64,000 nt of DNA. Origin: Otatea glauca. Its lineage: Eukaryota > Streptophyta > Magnoliopsida > Poales > Poaceae. The stretch is from NCBI GenBank assembly GCA_036346275.1, contig CM070721.1:47527594-47591593 (forward strand), read 5' to 3'. Below are positions 48,183-59,324 of the stretch, in pieces. Below the pieces are notes generated by a model. The model was not told where the DNA came from. It worked only from the letters and a program-made list of their open reading frames with translations, and made no database searches. Both the position numbers and the translations under genes were made by a program. Position 1 is the stretch's first letter. Each line of letters opens with the position of its first letter.

Positions 48183-50730
48183 ATGGCTACCGGTGGTCTT
48201 CCTGAGCTTCTTCAGCAGCATTACGATGATCAGCATCATGGGAGGATGATTTTCACGGGCACGCAGGTTAGTACTGTTGTATTTATTGAGGTTAGCACTG
48301 TTGTATTTATTGTTCCATATTACGAGTTTACATTGTAACCATTGATTGTAACATGATCGTGTCCTTTTGCAGATGGGTCCATTGCGTGCGCGAGTCTTCC
48401 ACAAGATCAAGGCATTGGACCCTCGTTTCTATTGCTGCCTAGCACGAGTTGGACTACTCCCATTCGCTCTTTTGATGGATGGGACTACTGAGCCATTACC
48501 GCGGGGTGGGGTGCGACACACAACTCTCCCTGCCATAGATGTGTCCCTGGTGACTGCCCTGGTAGATCGGTGGCATCCTGAGATGCACACGTTCCACTTT
48601 TCCTTTGGAGAGATGACAATTACTTTGAAGGATGTGGCTATGATTACTGGCTTGCCGATCAGAGGTTGCCCCTTAGTGAGTAGGCTGCCACGAAAGGATC
48701 AGTGGAGGGAGTATGTGCAACAAAGGTAAACATGTATGCTGCTACGTGCGTAAAGTTTTTGCTTCGAATTAAGCTCACATTCATTTGTTTACATTGCGAG
48801 GTTTGGTCGTCAAATGACGCAGAAAAGGACCACGGCCTCTCTTTGAAATGGTTTCATGAATTGCCAGAGTACGGGCCATGTCCTGAAGGAGCAGACGAGG
48901 GCACTATTTCAAGGCACCTAGAGGTGTACCTCTATGATTTATTTGGAGAGATCATGTTCTGCAACGCAGCGGACGACTATCTTGAGCCACACCTCATCTT
49001 GTTAGCGCGTGATCTTGTCACGCAACCGGATGAGGTCCCACAATATAGCTGGGGTTCCGCTGTGTTAGCAGCAACCTATAGAGGACTGTGTGATGCTTCC
49101 CAGCGGGCCACCGCGAGGGGGTCAATCACAGGTTGTTTGCACCTAGTACAGCTGTGGAGCTGGGAGTATCTTCCTATCTCTCGTCCTAGGGTGGAGAAGG
49201 CTATGTACCCAAAGGATATCTCCCAGGACGTGCCTAAGACCATGAGGCCCACGATGGGCTATAGGTGGATCCATGCTAGGTTGCGATGGAGCCACCTCCA
49301 GGATCATGGAAGCTACCCACGCGCTGGTAGCGATCTTGACTTCCTGACTTCCGAGCACGTGAGCTGGGATCCATGGACACAGGGGAGATTTGCCGAGATC
49401 GCAACGGGAGCACGCATCTCATCGTTCTGTGCACAGGATGAGCACCTATGGATGACTACATGCTTCATTTTGTACCAGAATTCTGTGGAAGTCTACTCCC
49501 CTGAGCGTGTACAGTGAAAATTCGGATACCGGCAGGTAGTCCCGGTCCCCCACCACGGGACGCAGGCCGATCACACTTGTAAGTTTAGTAGAAAAATACT
49601 GCATTACTATATTATGATCATTCTTCCTTTTGTGAGTTGTAACCCTTCATACTTCTGTGCAGGAGGAGTGCAAAAGGAACGGGAGGCACGTTGGACTGGT
49701 CCACCGTCCATCGTGACCACATACTGCAGTGGAACGAGCAGGCTGAAGCTTCCGCCGTAGTCCCTACAGGGCCGTACAACCCTTCCTCGTACTAGGAGTA
49801 CTTCTCGTGGTACCGTCCTCGCACACGCGCCACTCTACTCAATGGTCACGTGGAAGATGCACCAAGACCATTCCCCGAGGACCGTTCCCGCCAGCTGCAC
49901 ATCCTGGTTAGTACTTTGATGCATGCAATCCTTTCAATTTCTCATAAACAGTACATACTTACACGTGAACCTCGTTTTGTAGTCGCAGGAAGCGTACGAG
50001 ATGCACACTATGGTAGACCGCACGCTGCGTGACAAAGGCGAGTCCTCCTCAGTTCACAACAGGAGCGACCTACGAAGGTACTTCATGAGAGGAGGGTGAA
50101 GTATATATTTATATTTCGTGCTATCTATATCAAGTTCTTAATATGATATACTACAATGTACGTTGTCTTATTGCCCAATGCACAGATACTTCAGCAGCAG
50201 AGGGTCACGTTTGGTCTCGGCTATCCGTTCTTTTGGTGGATGCGCACCTAGGCCAAATACAGGGTACGAAGTTCCGGTTATGGATCCTTCATGTGCCTCC
50301 CATGCTAGGCAATCGGTGGATACCCATTCATCACGGAGTGCTCGTCCCTCCACAGCTCACCCGTCCACATCTCGTGCGCATCCAGATCCTCACCGCGAAA
50401 CTCAGGTTCCCATGACTTACTAAGTTTCATGTATCGTTTCGTTTTCTCAATTCAAGGAAACTGTTGTTAAATACTCTACTTTGTAACATAACTCACTACA
50501 GTTTTTACTACAGCAGGACTACGACGTCGCTGATTACCCACATGTGACACAACCAACATGTGGTGCCAGCCATCACGACGGAGGTGAGCACGACGAAGTT
50601 CACCATAGCGGTGGTGATGACGCTCAGGTTGAGTCTGAGCATACGCCACATTGGAGTGAGGATCATGCTTTCAGCTGGCCTGAAATGGAGCAAGCGACTT
50701 TCACCGAGCTCCTCGATTGTGGATGATGGA
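48183..50730 (+). pseudogene. Plant-mobile-domain (PMD/MAIN-like) gene
   Basis: Exon 1 (48183-48266) encodes MATGGLPELLQQHYDD...; the donor GTTAGT and the acceptor ttttgcag at 48372 define a clean phase-0 intron. Exon 2 (48373-48725) holds the PMD hallmark LVTALVDRWHPEMHTFHFSF followed by GEMTITLKDVAMITGLPIRG. Exon 3 (48801-49517) continues with LKWFHELP, GSAVLAATYRGLCDA, LVQLWSWEYLPISRP and LWMTTCFILYQNSVEVYSPE. TGA at 49515 stops the frame where homologous text continues. Later exons are traceable to about 50724 (EMHTMVDRTLRDKGESS, then Ser/Pro/His-rich tails), with further stops and shifts. PMD proteins act in nuclear silencing in plants, and related domains occur in MULEs and retroelements. 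Being between MULE ends supports transposon ownership. Confidence 0.85.
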
Positions 50731-51239
50731 TGCCTACAGGAGGCGAACCCTCACATCACCAGACTCTGTACTAGTAGGATACCACGCAGCACATCCTAGA
50801 GTCAACCGTGCTTCCTCCAGAGGACCCGTTCGCCTGGTACACCCAAGAACGCATGACCGGTGCTAACTACACCTTCTTGGGGGGTCCGACGCAGCAAATT
50901 GATGAGGACACGGGAGAGCGTCCCACGCGGCAGGGCCCCTCACAGGCTGTGGGATAGAGGTAGACACATGCCCCAGAGACGTACACCCCAGAGGACTTCA
51001 CCAGAAGGTAGGGTGGACGACGCGGAGGGAGGCACTGACGATTTGTTTTACAGCTGTGTGTACTGTATTGATTACTTTAACCTAGCTGTCATGTCAAATA
51101 ACTATTGTATAGTCAAATTTGAAATACAGTGTTGCCGGCTGGTTTTCTCTCAACTGTATTCAAGTTATCAAACAGCATCCATCAACAATAGAATATTGCA
51201 ACAAGTCTTAACAAGGTACATCAGTAATACATAAAATTT

Positions 51240-52160
51240 TAACAAGTCCTACCGATACCCTGGACTTTTATGCCAAAAATAACTTACGTCAGGGTCAATT
51301 TGTATTAAAACCATATTTGAACATCAAACCATCAAGCACTTCAAAAACATCACCAGTTTGACGATCACTCTGTTATTAATGGATATTATCTTCATCAAAT
51401 TGTTAGGAGTTAATATTTTATCCATACCGGACACTCAGTGAAATAACATGTTTAGATGACAAATTATAGAGTAATAGCCCCGAAACATCCTTCGACATAT
51501 GTACTACCATAATATGCGGAAAGATTCTATTGTAACGTTCCCCGTATGATCATTTAAGCCTTTTCAACGACAGATATAATAACTCGTCTAAATACTAAAT
51601 GTTATGAAACCAGTTTAGAAGTACTCCCCAAAGTATAAAACTAGCTCGCAAAATAACCCTAAGCGTTAAGCTTTCTGAATATTAGAAACATTGAAGCATC
51701 CTCAGCAATGAATACAATACCTCAGGTAAGCACTAAAATTCATGAAGTTAGTTTAGAAATGCTAACCAAAGTATAGACTACCATATTCAAAAGAAATAAC
51801 GTTATGTTTTTCATATAAATCCTAATAGCTGAACAACCTTAAGTAATAAGCTTTCTGTAAGTTATAATATTCATAGACGAACTCGAAAACAATGAAGAAA
51901 TCTATATTTAAAATATTTATCTTCTTCAAAACCCTGTCTATGTAACCAATAACCTAATTTGACAATATAAAACCCTTTAGTCATATGGTAATTCATGCAT
52001 TCATTTGGCCGAACCATGAACATTGCAATATCTGAACAAGTCTTAGTAATATCCATCAACATTACAATATCTTAACAAGTCTTAGCAACATCCATCAACA
52101 TTACAATATCTTAACAAGTCTTAGCAACATCCATCAGCATTACAATAACTTAAAAGGCTT
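51240..52160. other. AT-rich spacer with 39-bp direct repeats
   Basis: No gene was recognised. Three direct copies of about 39 bp (ACAAGTCTTAGCAACATCCA + TCAACATTACAATATCTTA) start near 52036, 52075 and 52114. A diverged relative lies at 51175-51225. The repeats lie in the 3' flank of the unknown minus-strand gene. Confidence 0.6.
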
Positions 52161-52175
52161 AACATTAAAATAGGA

Positions 52176-53267
52176 CTAGAACACTCCCGAACCATCACTA
52201 TCAATGTCGATACCCTCATCTTCACAATACTGCCAATCATCACGTTTACCCTCGTCATCGCTTTGGTAGTCGTAAGGAAGACATGATCGTGGTCTACATC
52301 CTCTTGAGCTCGCAACCTCTTAGGCTCTACTTCATCTCTTTGCATCGATTCACGTGACTGTATGGCAACTTGCTCAAGGCTGCGAGCTATAGCTTCGATA
52401 TCAATTACAAAACCATTGTGTGCATTGCCACATGGACATGTGTCAGGACTAAAATTGTCTTGGGCAATTTTGTTAAGGTCAGATGCGATGCACTCTATTT
52501 GTTCCACTGTCCATGCCAATCCTTTACTGAGCTTCTCGGATCCTTGTCCATCTACAAGTATTACAAGTGTGTAATTAACAAACCTATGTCTTTGATTAGG
52601 TGTCATATAGGTTTCATACGACATGCATAAGTAGAATTTCTACATTTAAGATCAACAAAAGAACCTCAAACATCAAGGCTTGCACTTCATGCCATGCGTA
52701 TCTATTTCTTCAACACGATAAGCTTGCTTATACAATCGTGTCGACAAAATCGCTCGCAGGACGCAAGTCCCTCAAGACAAATCAGCAGCAGACCAAGGTC
52801 GCATGAAGATGAAGGTGGAAGACGGCAACAAAGTGATTGCGGGGGGGTTGAGGTGAGCTGGTGACCTCCGACCAAGAGGTTGGCCCCTAGGAGAAAGGGG
52901 AACATGCAGCGCATGAAACCCTTCCTCACCTCTGGCGGAGGGGGCTTGTTCGAGCGTGCAAGCTCTATTCCGTTGCAATCCCGAGTTTAAACCTCACATC
53001 CAAATTAAGTTAGGGCTCATACCTTGCGGATCCAGTCGATCCCGCGGCACTGGAGGTAGAAGAGGTCGATGGCGAGGCGGATCTGGTTGACGACGAAGTC
53101 GGCGACGCCTCCACGCCGGATTTGCGACGGAGCGCTGGAGCGGTTGCCTCCTTGCAGGTTCGTCGCGGGTGCGGGAGGCAACGATCCTTATATGCAATGA
53201 GCAGGGAGAAGTGATGGGGAATCTCTCTCCGTCCCTGCAAAGATGGGGAGGTGTTTGGGGAGTCTGA
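52176..53267 (-). pseudogene. Unknown minus-strand gene in element E
   Basis: A GC-rich first exon (about 53160-53020) reads PSQIRRGGVADFVVNQIRLA then IDLFYLQCRGIDWIRK, and ends at a donor K|GTATGA. A second coding block (52580-52290) reads LSKGLAWTVEQIECIASDLN, a Cys/His segment (DTCPCGNAHNGFVIDIEA) and a helical stretch. It ends, after an apparent frame change near 52275, in an acidic tail (YQSDDEGKRDDWQYCEDEGI) with stop at 52176. No ATG is found in the frame of exon 1. It converges on the PMD gene. I do not recognise the family. Splicing between the blocks is inferred. Confidence 0.45.
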
Positions 53268-53289
53268 TGGAGACGCACCGGATAAGTAA

Positions 53290-53742
53290 GCTATTTACAG
53301 TGATTCATCAAAGCAGTATGACCTGTCACTCATCATTAAAGCTGCATGACCAGTCACCCATCATCAAAGCTGCACGACCTGTCACTACACATCATCAAAG
53401 CTGCATGACCTGTCACCCATCATCATAAAAGTTGCACGACCTGTCACACATCATCAAAGCTGCACGACCTGTCACTACATATCATTAAAGCTGCACGACC
53501 AGTCACCCATCATCAAAGCTGCACGACCTGTCACTACACATCATCAAAGCTGCATGACCTGTCACCCATCATCATAAAAGCTGCACGACCTGTCACCCAT
53601 CATCAAAGCTACACGACCTGTCACTACACATCATTAAAGCTGCACGACCAGTCACCCATCATCAAAGCTACACGACCTGTCACTACACATCATCAAAGCT
53701 GCATGACCTATCACCCATCATCATAAATTAGGGCACGACCTA
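53290..53742 (+). repeat. Satellite array, unit about 28-34 bp
   Basis: About 14 copies of variants of CATCATCAAAGCTGCACGAC + CTGTCAC(CC/TACA) run head to tail. Two unit types alternate: one ends gtcacccatcatc, the other gtcactacacatcat, giving a higher-order period of about 60 bp. The plus-strand frame inside it is an artefact of the repeat. The array stops abruptly where a SWIM-domain fragment begins. Confidence 0.85.
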
Positions 53743-53838
53743 TCACGCAGGGGACACCGTGCAACAATGTCAGCTAGGGGGCGAGCAAGTGACGTGCACG
53801 TGCAACAAGCCGAAGCTTGAACACATTCCGTGCAGCTT
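53743..53838 (+). pseudogene. Captured fragment of another MULE transposase (SWIM finger)
   Basis: The frame reads YHAGDTVQQCQLGGEQVTCT and continues CNKPKLEHIPCS, aligning with the transposase of this element at YTAGDTVQQCTLGTEEVVCS followed by CNKPKLHHIPCS. Nucleotide differences are many, so it comes from a different MULE lineage rather than a local duplication. It is only 32 codons and lies between the satellite array and an inverted satellite unit (GTGCAGCTTTGATGATGGG at 53832-53850). Confidence 0.85.
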
Positions 53839-53848
53839 TGATGATGGG

Positions 53849-53890
53849 TTCTAGGTTCGAGTCCTACCCAAGCCAAATTTTTTTAAAAAT
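53849..53890 (+). other. tRNA-like T-arm (B box) fragment before a T-run
   Basis: GGTTCGAGTCC (53857-53867) is identical to the RNA polymerase III B-box consensus GGTTCGANTCC. It sits in a short stem (ctaGG..CCtac) and is followed by aagcca and then TTTTTTT. No A box or tRNA body lies upstream, where MULE sequence is found, so it is a fragment at best, perhaps from a SINE or tRNA gene, or chance. Confidence 0.3.
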
Positions 53891-55050
53891 TTTTTGCCCT
53901 TTTGCATTCAAATGTTCATATCTTTTGCTAGGATGGTCAAAATAAAGTGAAATTAGTTTCTAAATTTAAGTTTTGAAATGATGAATTTGAATCTGAAATA
54001 AAAAGTTTTATGTTGCATGCAGAAATATATTGTTATTGCAGTTTGAATTGTAGGCTCTAAATGTGGCTTGCGAATGAAGTATACTCTTTGTTGATCCTTA
54101 AATCTTAAAATAAATACCATAGCTTCCTGCAACCATATGTACTTCTTTTCTGCAAAAAATATTTAAATTTAAATGCATTTTGAATCAGTTATGGCTAGTT
54201 GAAACCCTTAATAACATTCAAATTTCAAGTGGCTGGAAAAATATTCAAACGACCTCAAAACTTGATAAAAACCAGTTTTTTAACATTCTTGGGATTGCAT
54301 AGGTCACAGATATGTAAAAACATTTAGACTTTGCTTCAGTTTGCATTATTTACTAGTTGCTTAAACATTCAATCGACAAAACGATCTTTTGTTCGTAACC
54401 TTCGCAAACAAGCCTAGAATTCGATGAAATAAAATGCTATAACCTTAAAATAGCATGTACTAGCTTTATGTACAGAAATAACATCAATTTAATCAATTTT
54501 GAGTTAGGCCATATTAAGCCCTAATGACCGTACACGTGAAAAACGTCTCAAATAAATGCGTAATATCACGAAACTAACTTTAAAATACTTTTAGGGCTAT
54601 CCCCTGCTAATATATGAAAAATGGTTAGATTCTTCCATAAGGTGTAGCTGCAATCGAAGAATTAAAATATGACCGCAACCGCGCGATCGGCTTGATCGTA
54701 TTAGCTTTTCGGCAAATCATGAAATATCTTATATAAATGGAAAATAATGAAAGAAACTTGATTCTGTAAAAATATTTTAATTAAAACTTGATTTGCATCT
54801 GAATCCTACTTAAGCAAAACCCTAATCGACAACGTCGTTGAAATCTCTTGTATGGAGTTTTCATGAGTTTGTTTAGTGTGTAAGAAATAAAATAATTTTA
54901 AAGTTTACGTTAGAACAGATATCAGAGATTGTTTCTAAGCTATTTTGTGACTATTTCCCCTTTGCACAGGGTATTTCGCAGGATGCCGGAAAGGCTTATA
55001 TTACCATAAAAAGATGCCACGAGTAGTGAATTATGCCTGAAGAAGCTCAG
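53891..55050. other. AT-rich DNA without a gene
   Basis: No frame above about 50 codons with a domain, no terminal repeats and no RNA gene were recognised. Composition is strongly AT-rich compared with the neighbouring GRF genes. Confidence 0.4.
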
Positions 55051-55074
55051 AGCGATGGTAGCTAATCGACTTAC

Positions 55075-55578
55075 ATTCTACTTCACAAGAATATCTACTA
55101 GTATAACAAGGATAGCCACACACACAATCTTCTCTAACCATTTCACATTATCTAAAATGCGGTCCATCTTGAACATCAGCATGTTCAGCCTCTGCTCGAG
55201 CATAGGGTCCATCCTCTCCATAGTAGGATGCATCCTCTGTGGTACTGTGGTTGTTGCACGCTCCAGCGAGGTGTTCAATATGTTCGCCCACTGGAAATAT
55301 TGGCACCCTCAAGCCTACGTAATGAGGTTAACATGCTTTTAGGCTTTGCAAACAAATGAGATCTCTGCAAGGAACTACACAACTCCAACCGGAAAAAGGG
55401 AGCAAACGAACTTTTCACTTACAGAGAAAAAAGGGCATTTGTAGAACACCCGATCGTTATTTGCCTCAGTGTTGGAGTAGAACACATTAGCTTGCACACG
55501 GCAATTAGGACAATCGACTTGCCTTGCAGTGGCAAGCGCACGGGCCCTCCAATTTCCTGAGCTCGCCGTTTGAGACAT
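55075..55578 (-). CDS. GRF-type zinc-finger protein with C-terminal membrane segment
   Basis: Exon 1 starts MSQTASSGNWRARALATARQ at 55578 and carries the first half of a GRF finger (CPNCRVQANVFYSNTEANND + RVFYKCPF). It reaches a donor TCT|GTAAGT at about 55427. Exon 2 resumes CQYFQWANIL near 55300, supplying the rest of the finger, then a helical stretch (MDPMLEQRLNMLMFKMDRIL) and a hydrophobic end VCVAILVILVDILV that could anchor in a membrane. Its stop is at 55075-55080. The exact acceptor is uncertain because a TGA lies in the simplest frame, so it may be a pseudogene. Short GRF plus coiled-coil plus membrane proteins are a common grass family of unknown role. Confidence 0.6.
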
Positions 55579-55639
55579 CGCCTTTGGAGGCTAGGAATGG
55601 GATGAGGATGAGGATATGTGCAAGCGGAGCTGGTATGAA

Positions 55640-56350
55640 GGCCTACTTATAGAGGCAGTGCATACTCACTGCCGATAGAGGCGTTGTTGTACAGTTGTGT
55701 AATCGTCCTTACAAAGCTGCTCTGGCTATTCTCTCTGCGCGTCGCCCAGTCGACCAATTTTCCAGCCGGCCCGACGTGCCCACTCTCCCGCCTGCCGCCA
55801 CGTGTCTGGACCAGCGCCCCCACCCCCCCGGACCCCCTGGCCTCCGCGCCCATGCCGCCACGCCGCCCCGGTCCCCCTGCGCCCTCGCTGCACTCTTGCG
55901 ACAGGGAATCTCACGGGCGATCTGATAATAAATGACATACTTGAAGAACAAGGATAAGGCTTTATTTGTAGTTTTGACTTGGAAGTTGATTCAAGTCACA
56001 CAGCTAGAATAACCGTACTGTTAAGAGGGATTATACATGAGAAATGATCTTGGTTCACATGCAAAATCAGTAAGATTACTTGGAGCATAGGACTTTTTAT
56101 ATTCCTCATTCAAAAATCCCTGTCTTCCCTCTTTTAGCCAAAAGGAGTCCCTTGTGGACTAACTTCTTTGCAGCCTTTGACAGAGGGTGACACGTCGTGC
56201 AGCCTTTCCCAGAGGGTGACACGTCGTGCGACCCTGACGAGAGGGTGACAGTCATCGACTTTTTCGGAGGGTGACTCGTCGTGCAGCTTTTTTCAGAAGG
56301 TGACAGGTCGTCAGAATCGACAGGTGCTGTAGTTATGTGGAGTAACCCCT
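55640..56350. promoter_or_regulatory. Shared intergenic region between the two divergent GRF-type genes
   Basis: The two genes are transcribed away from each other, so both promoters must lie here. 55730-55910 is very GC-rich (tracts such as cgcccccacccccccggacc), in contrast to the AT-rich surroundings. 56175-56310 carries inverted relatives of the 53.3-kb satellite. The frames on both strands over the GC-rich part are by-products of composition. Confidence 0.4.
56160..56310 (-). repeat. Inverted relatives of the 53.3-kb satellite
   Basis: Units such as gagggtgacacgtcgtgcagcc recur four to five times, about 38 bp apart. On the other strand they read ggctgcacgacgtgtcaccctc, close to the satellite words GCTGCACGACCTGTCACCC at 53290-53742. 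The two arrays face each other across 2.4 kb containing the SWIM fragment and the first GRF gene, like terminal repeats of a composite unit. Confidence 0.65.
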
Positions 56351-56359
56351 CACCACCAC

Positions 56360-56366
56360 TATAAAA
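56360..56366 (+). promoter_or_regulatory. TATA box of the second GRF-type gene
   Basis: TATAAAA lies 76 bp upstream of the ATG at 56442, at a typical plant distance (actataaaaccg). Confidence 0.6.
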
Positions 56367-56441
56367 CCGACTGAGGGATAGACATCCAACATCGCCAAAC
56401 CAGCAATAAACGTCAGCTGAATCTACACAAATTAGGGCACG

Positions 56442-57634
56442 ATGTCGTTCTACCGTCGCCTCTTCAGCAAGTAGAAGTCATCCCGCCCCGAATACCCGGA
56501 TACCAATAGCGTTGACGCCCCAGTTCTGCCGGAGTTGCCCCGACCCAAATGCAACTGCAACCTTCCAGCGAAGATGATGCAATCTACCGACGAAGATACG
56601 GCCGCCCGCGCTCACTACTGTTGTGCCCGCCCCTACCGGGTAAACCTACTGGTGTCCATACAGTACAGAGTAAAAGTAGCATTTCATGCATCGCTATTTC
56701 TTTTCTTAACACAACGACCGGTGTTGCTTCTTCCAATGGATAGACGGGCCGGAACGACGTGACTACGAATTTATGTACAATTGCCATGACTCCTACCCCG
56801 CTTCGCCCGAGAACTTCATCCGGTGGGAGAGGCCGACAGGATATGTCCCCACTCTAGATCGACAAGAGCTCAGGGCCGGTGGGCAAGGGGGCAACCAATC
56901 GATGAGTTTCATGCGACATACTCATGCTTCACTCACAAAGTAGTAATTCTAAACCAGTTCATCGCATACAGGACTTCAAAAAGAAAATTGCGAAATTGCT
57001 TGAGTCAAAGGAGAAACCTCCTCAAGGGCCACCCGAAAGCCCCGACTTTTGCGAACACGGCCTGCAGGCAATGGTTGATACCTGCCACGAAGATCTAGCG
57101 GACCGGAGATTCTACCGGTGCCCCTTGGCCGAGGATGAATGGTGCGGCTACTTCAACTGGGTGGACCCGGAGACGTACCATCCACATCTCAAACTTCCTG
57201 TGTGGGATAATTGGGGGGAGCAACCCTCTCCGTGGTGCTACTACCGCCCAGAAAAGCCAGACCCCGAGTACGCCTACGGTGTTATTCAACGATCAAAGCG
57301 GGCATACTGCATTGATTGCAGGGCACGCTTCCGGTTGTACAAGGATAAGCCCAACACACACCTCCTTTACCATGTAGTGGAGTGCGAGCCGAAACAGAGC
57401 AGGCGTCTCGGCAAGTCTCCGCCAACGGCCAACGCACCAAAGGTGCAAGAGAGTACCTCCTCTCGAAGAGGAAGGGACAAGGGGAAGCAGCCGGCCGAGG
57501 TCCGCACCACGCAACAAATCCTTGACGCGTTACGTAGACCATCCGGGAACCCGGGTGGTATTAACATAGGGGACGCCGGGAATCAGGATGACATGCCCAT
57601 ATGGGAGGGCAGAAATCCACATAAAAAAGACTAA
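56442..57634 (+). pseudogene. Multi-zinc-finger (GRF-like) gene with early nonsense codon
   Basis: The ATG at 56442 (MSFYRRLFSK) is followed at codon 11 by TAG (56472-56474), where Gln or similar is expected. After it comes the family motif CNCNLPAKMMQSTDEDTAAR then AHYCC, a donor-like R|GTAAAC, and the matching half RCCFFQWIDGPERRDYEFMY. The last exon (from about 56972, after acag) holds a second finger pair (CEHGLQAMVDTCHEDLADRR, FYRCP, WCGYFNWVDPE) and a third Cys/His set (YCIDCRARF, LLYHVVEC). It ends in a basic tail with stop at 57632-57634. This is the grass family with repeated C-x-C...FFQWID modules. The nonsense codon and doubtful splice near 56940 argue against function. Confidence 0.7.
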
Positions 57635-58920
57635 AAAATTCAATCTTACACACCCGAGACGTACAGCATAGGCCACCCATCCGGTGATAGCTGGGAGCAC
57701 TGCGCATCCCCGTGGAGTTATTTCATACTAGGGATTGAGCGGTGTCCGAGTACAAATCGTAAAATTTACACGGGTCATGTAATATGTAGAAAATGTTGGA
57801 CATCATCCCGCTGTACCCAGATAGGCAGAACGATCATTTGTTCCACCATGACCAATAGTGCTTTCGTTAGTTGTTTCGTCAAGCAATTTCGTCACTGTTG
57901 TAATTCCCTTGTAATATAATCCAATCTATTGCTTACTTCATCATCTGAACTTATGATTGAAATTGTCGCACTGAATTACCAGAATTTTGTCGTGATCGTA
58001 TATTTTCGAAAACAAATTATACGCAGTCTAACGCAATATATATATATATATATATATATATATCTTTTCATATTACTAACCTACAAAACTAAAATCGGCC
58101 AAAAAAACATCTACAGAAATAAAATTTCATTCCTCGGTCTTCACGCATGCGCCCGATTTCTTCTCTCTGCATGTACCCGGTTTCTCCTTTGTCTTCACGC
58201 GCCCATACACAAAAAATTCAAAATTTTCTAACGTGGTTTGTACCATTTTTCATTTCGTTCATTTTTGTCGGCTTTGGTTTGCTCAGGGTAGTAGCAAAAT
58301 TTTAATAAATTCATACAGCTTGTTCATCATCAGAAAATTTTATGGGAATATTAATGATGCATCATAACCATAGACAAAAAATTTCAAAATTTTCTAACAT
58401 GATTTGTTTCATTTTTCGTTCGGTTAAAATTAACTTGTCATTGTGTGTCATTTTTCGCTCGGTTAAAATTAACTTGTCAACCGAAATTTTTATAAAAATA
58501 TCATTGATGTGTCACGAACCTCCACAAATATTTTGGAAAATTTTCAATATCCATGGAGTCGCCCTGCCACCCCTACCCCCGACCACTGCCATCTTTTATT
58601 CTTAACACACTTTTTTTATTCTCGGTTATGCGAGAAATATGCTAGCTAAGTACAAGCGGTTCAGTAGACTAAATGATTAAGTGTGTAATCCGTATGACAG
58701 TGGTCAATCATAAACAATTTACTTAATCAAGCCATGCTGCAACTAGCAGCAATAATTGTTTCTTGCCCTCCTCAATTCACGGGAAGTTCAAACGTGCAGA
58801 CAGACAAGGATTGATGCGACGACAGGTTTCACATCAAAGCAAAGCATGCATGCAAACAAAGGAACTGTCGGCATGCGAAGCATCATCACGCGCGACGCGA
58901 TCGACGGCATGCAAATCACC
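57635..58920. other. 3' flank of the GRF-type gene; AT-rich DNA and simple repeats
   Basis: 57635-57915 looks like a 3' untranslated region, ending near attcccttgtaatataatcc. A (TA)n microsatellite lies at 58035-58063. A tandem 31-bp duplication (CATTTTTCGYTCGGTTAAAA + TTAACTTGTCA) lies at 58410-58480. No gene was recognised. Confidence 0.5.
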
Positions 58921-59084
58921 TTCACGCGCGAGAATTGGCCGGGCCAGGCCATATGCCAGCTATGCCCTGCCGTCACATCACATGCCGGCTACTCACGCTA
59001 TTTCGGAGAATACGAATAAATGTTGCCCGAAATTGAAAATATACGGTATAAAGTTGACTGTGTTTGAAATTTTGCCGCAGAAGA
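58920..59084. repeat. Second copy of the right terminus of element E
   Basis: ATACGGTATAAAGTTGACTG + TGTTTGAAATTTTGCC closely repeats the true right end at 59525-59544 and the inverted left end. It is followed by gcaGAAGAACAAC; the reverse complement of GAAGAACAA is the 9-bp flank TTGTTCTTC found left of the element. Inward, GCATGCGAAGCATCATC around 58870-58890 also matches the inverted 44425-44445 region, so its pairing with the left end extends further than that of the outer terminus. Confidence 0.75.
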
Positions 59085-59324
59085 ACAACCTGCATTCCAT
59101 TTCTCACATTACGTGGGTTTTATACCTCGAAGTCTTAAATTGTTTTATCGTAACAGAATTTGGTTTCAGTAAATCAGCTTTTACAGAGATTAAACCAGCA
59201 AAACGACAACAATTTTGTTAGTAATTACTGTTTACAATTAATGGACTACTAGATAATCGTTGCTCCGCTCAGATGAGATCGTGGTCGTCCGTGGTTCATT
59301 AAGCAAACGAGGCGACGCGGGACG

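Noticed and set aside
53243..53428. Plus-strand frame with repeated H-D-Q-S/T-C words
   Set aside because: It is a translation of the satellite array and not a gene.
53290..53742. CRISPR-like spacing of short repeats
   Set aside because: Unit and 'spacer' are both repeats, the setting is a plant genome, and there are no cas genes; it is a satellite.
55684..55951. Overlapping GC-rich frames on both strands, proline- or glycine-rich
   Set aside because: High GC content removes stop codons in all frames; the segment is better read as the shared promoter region of the divergent genes.
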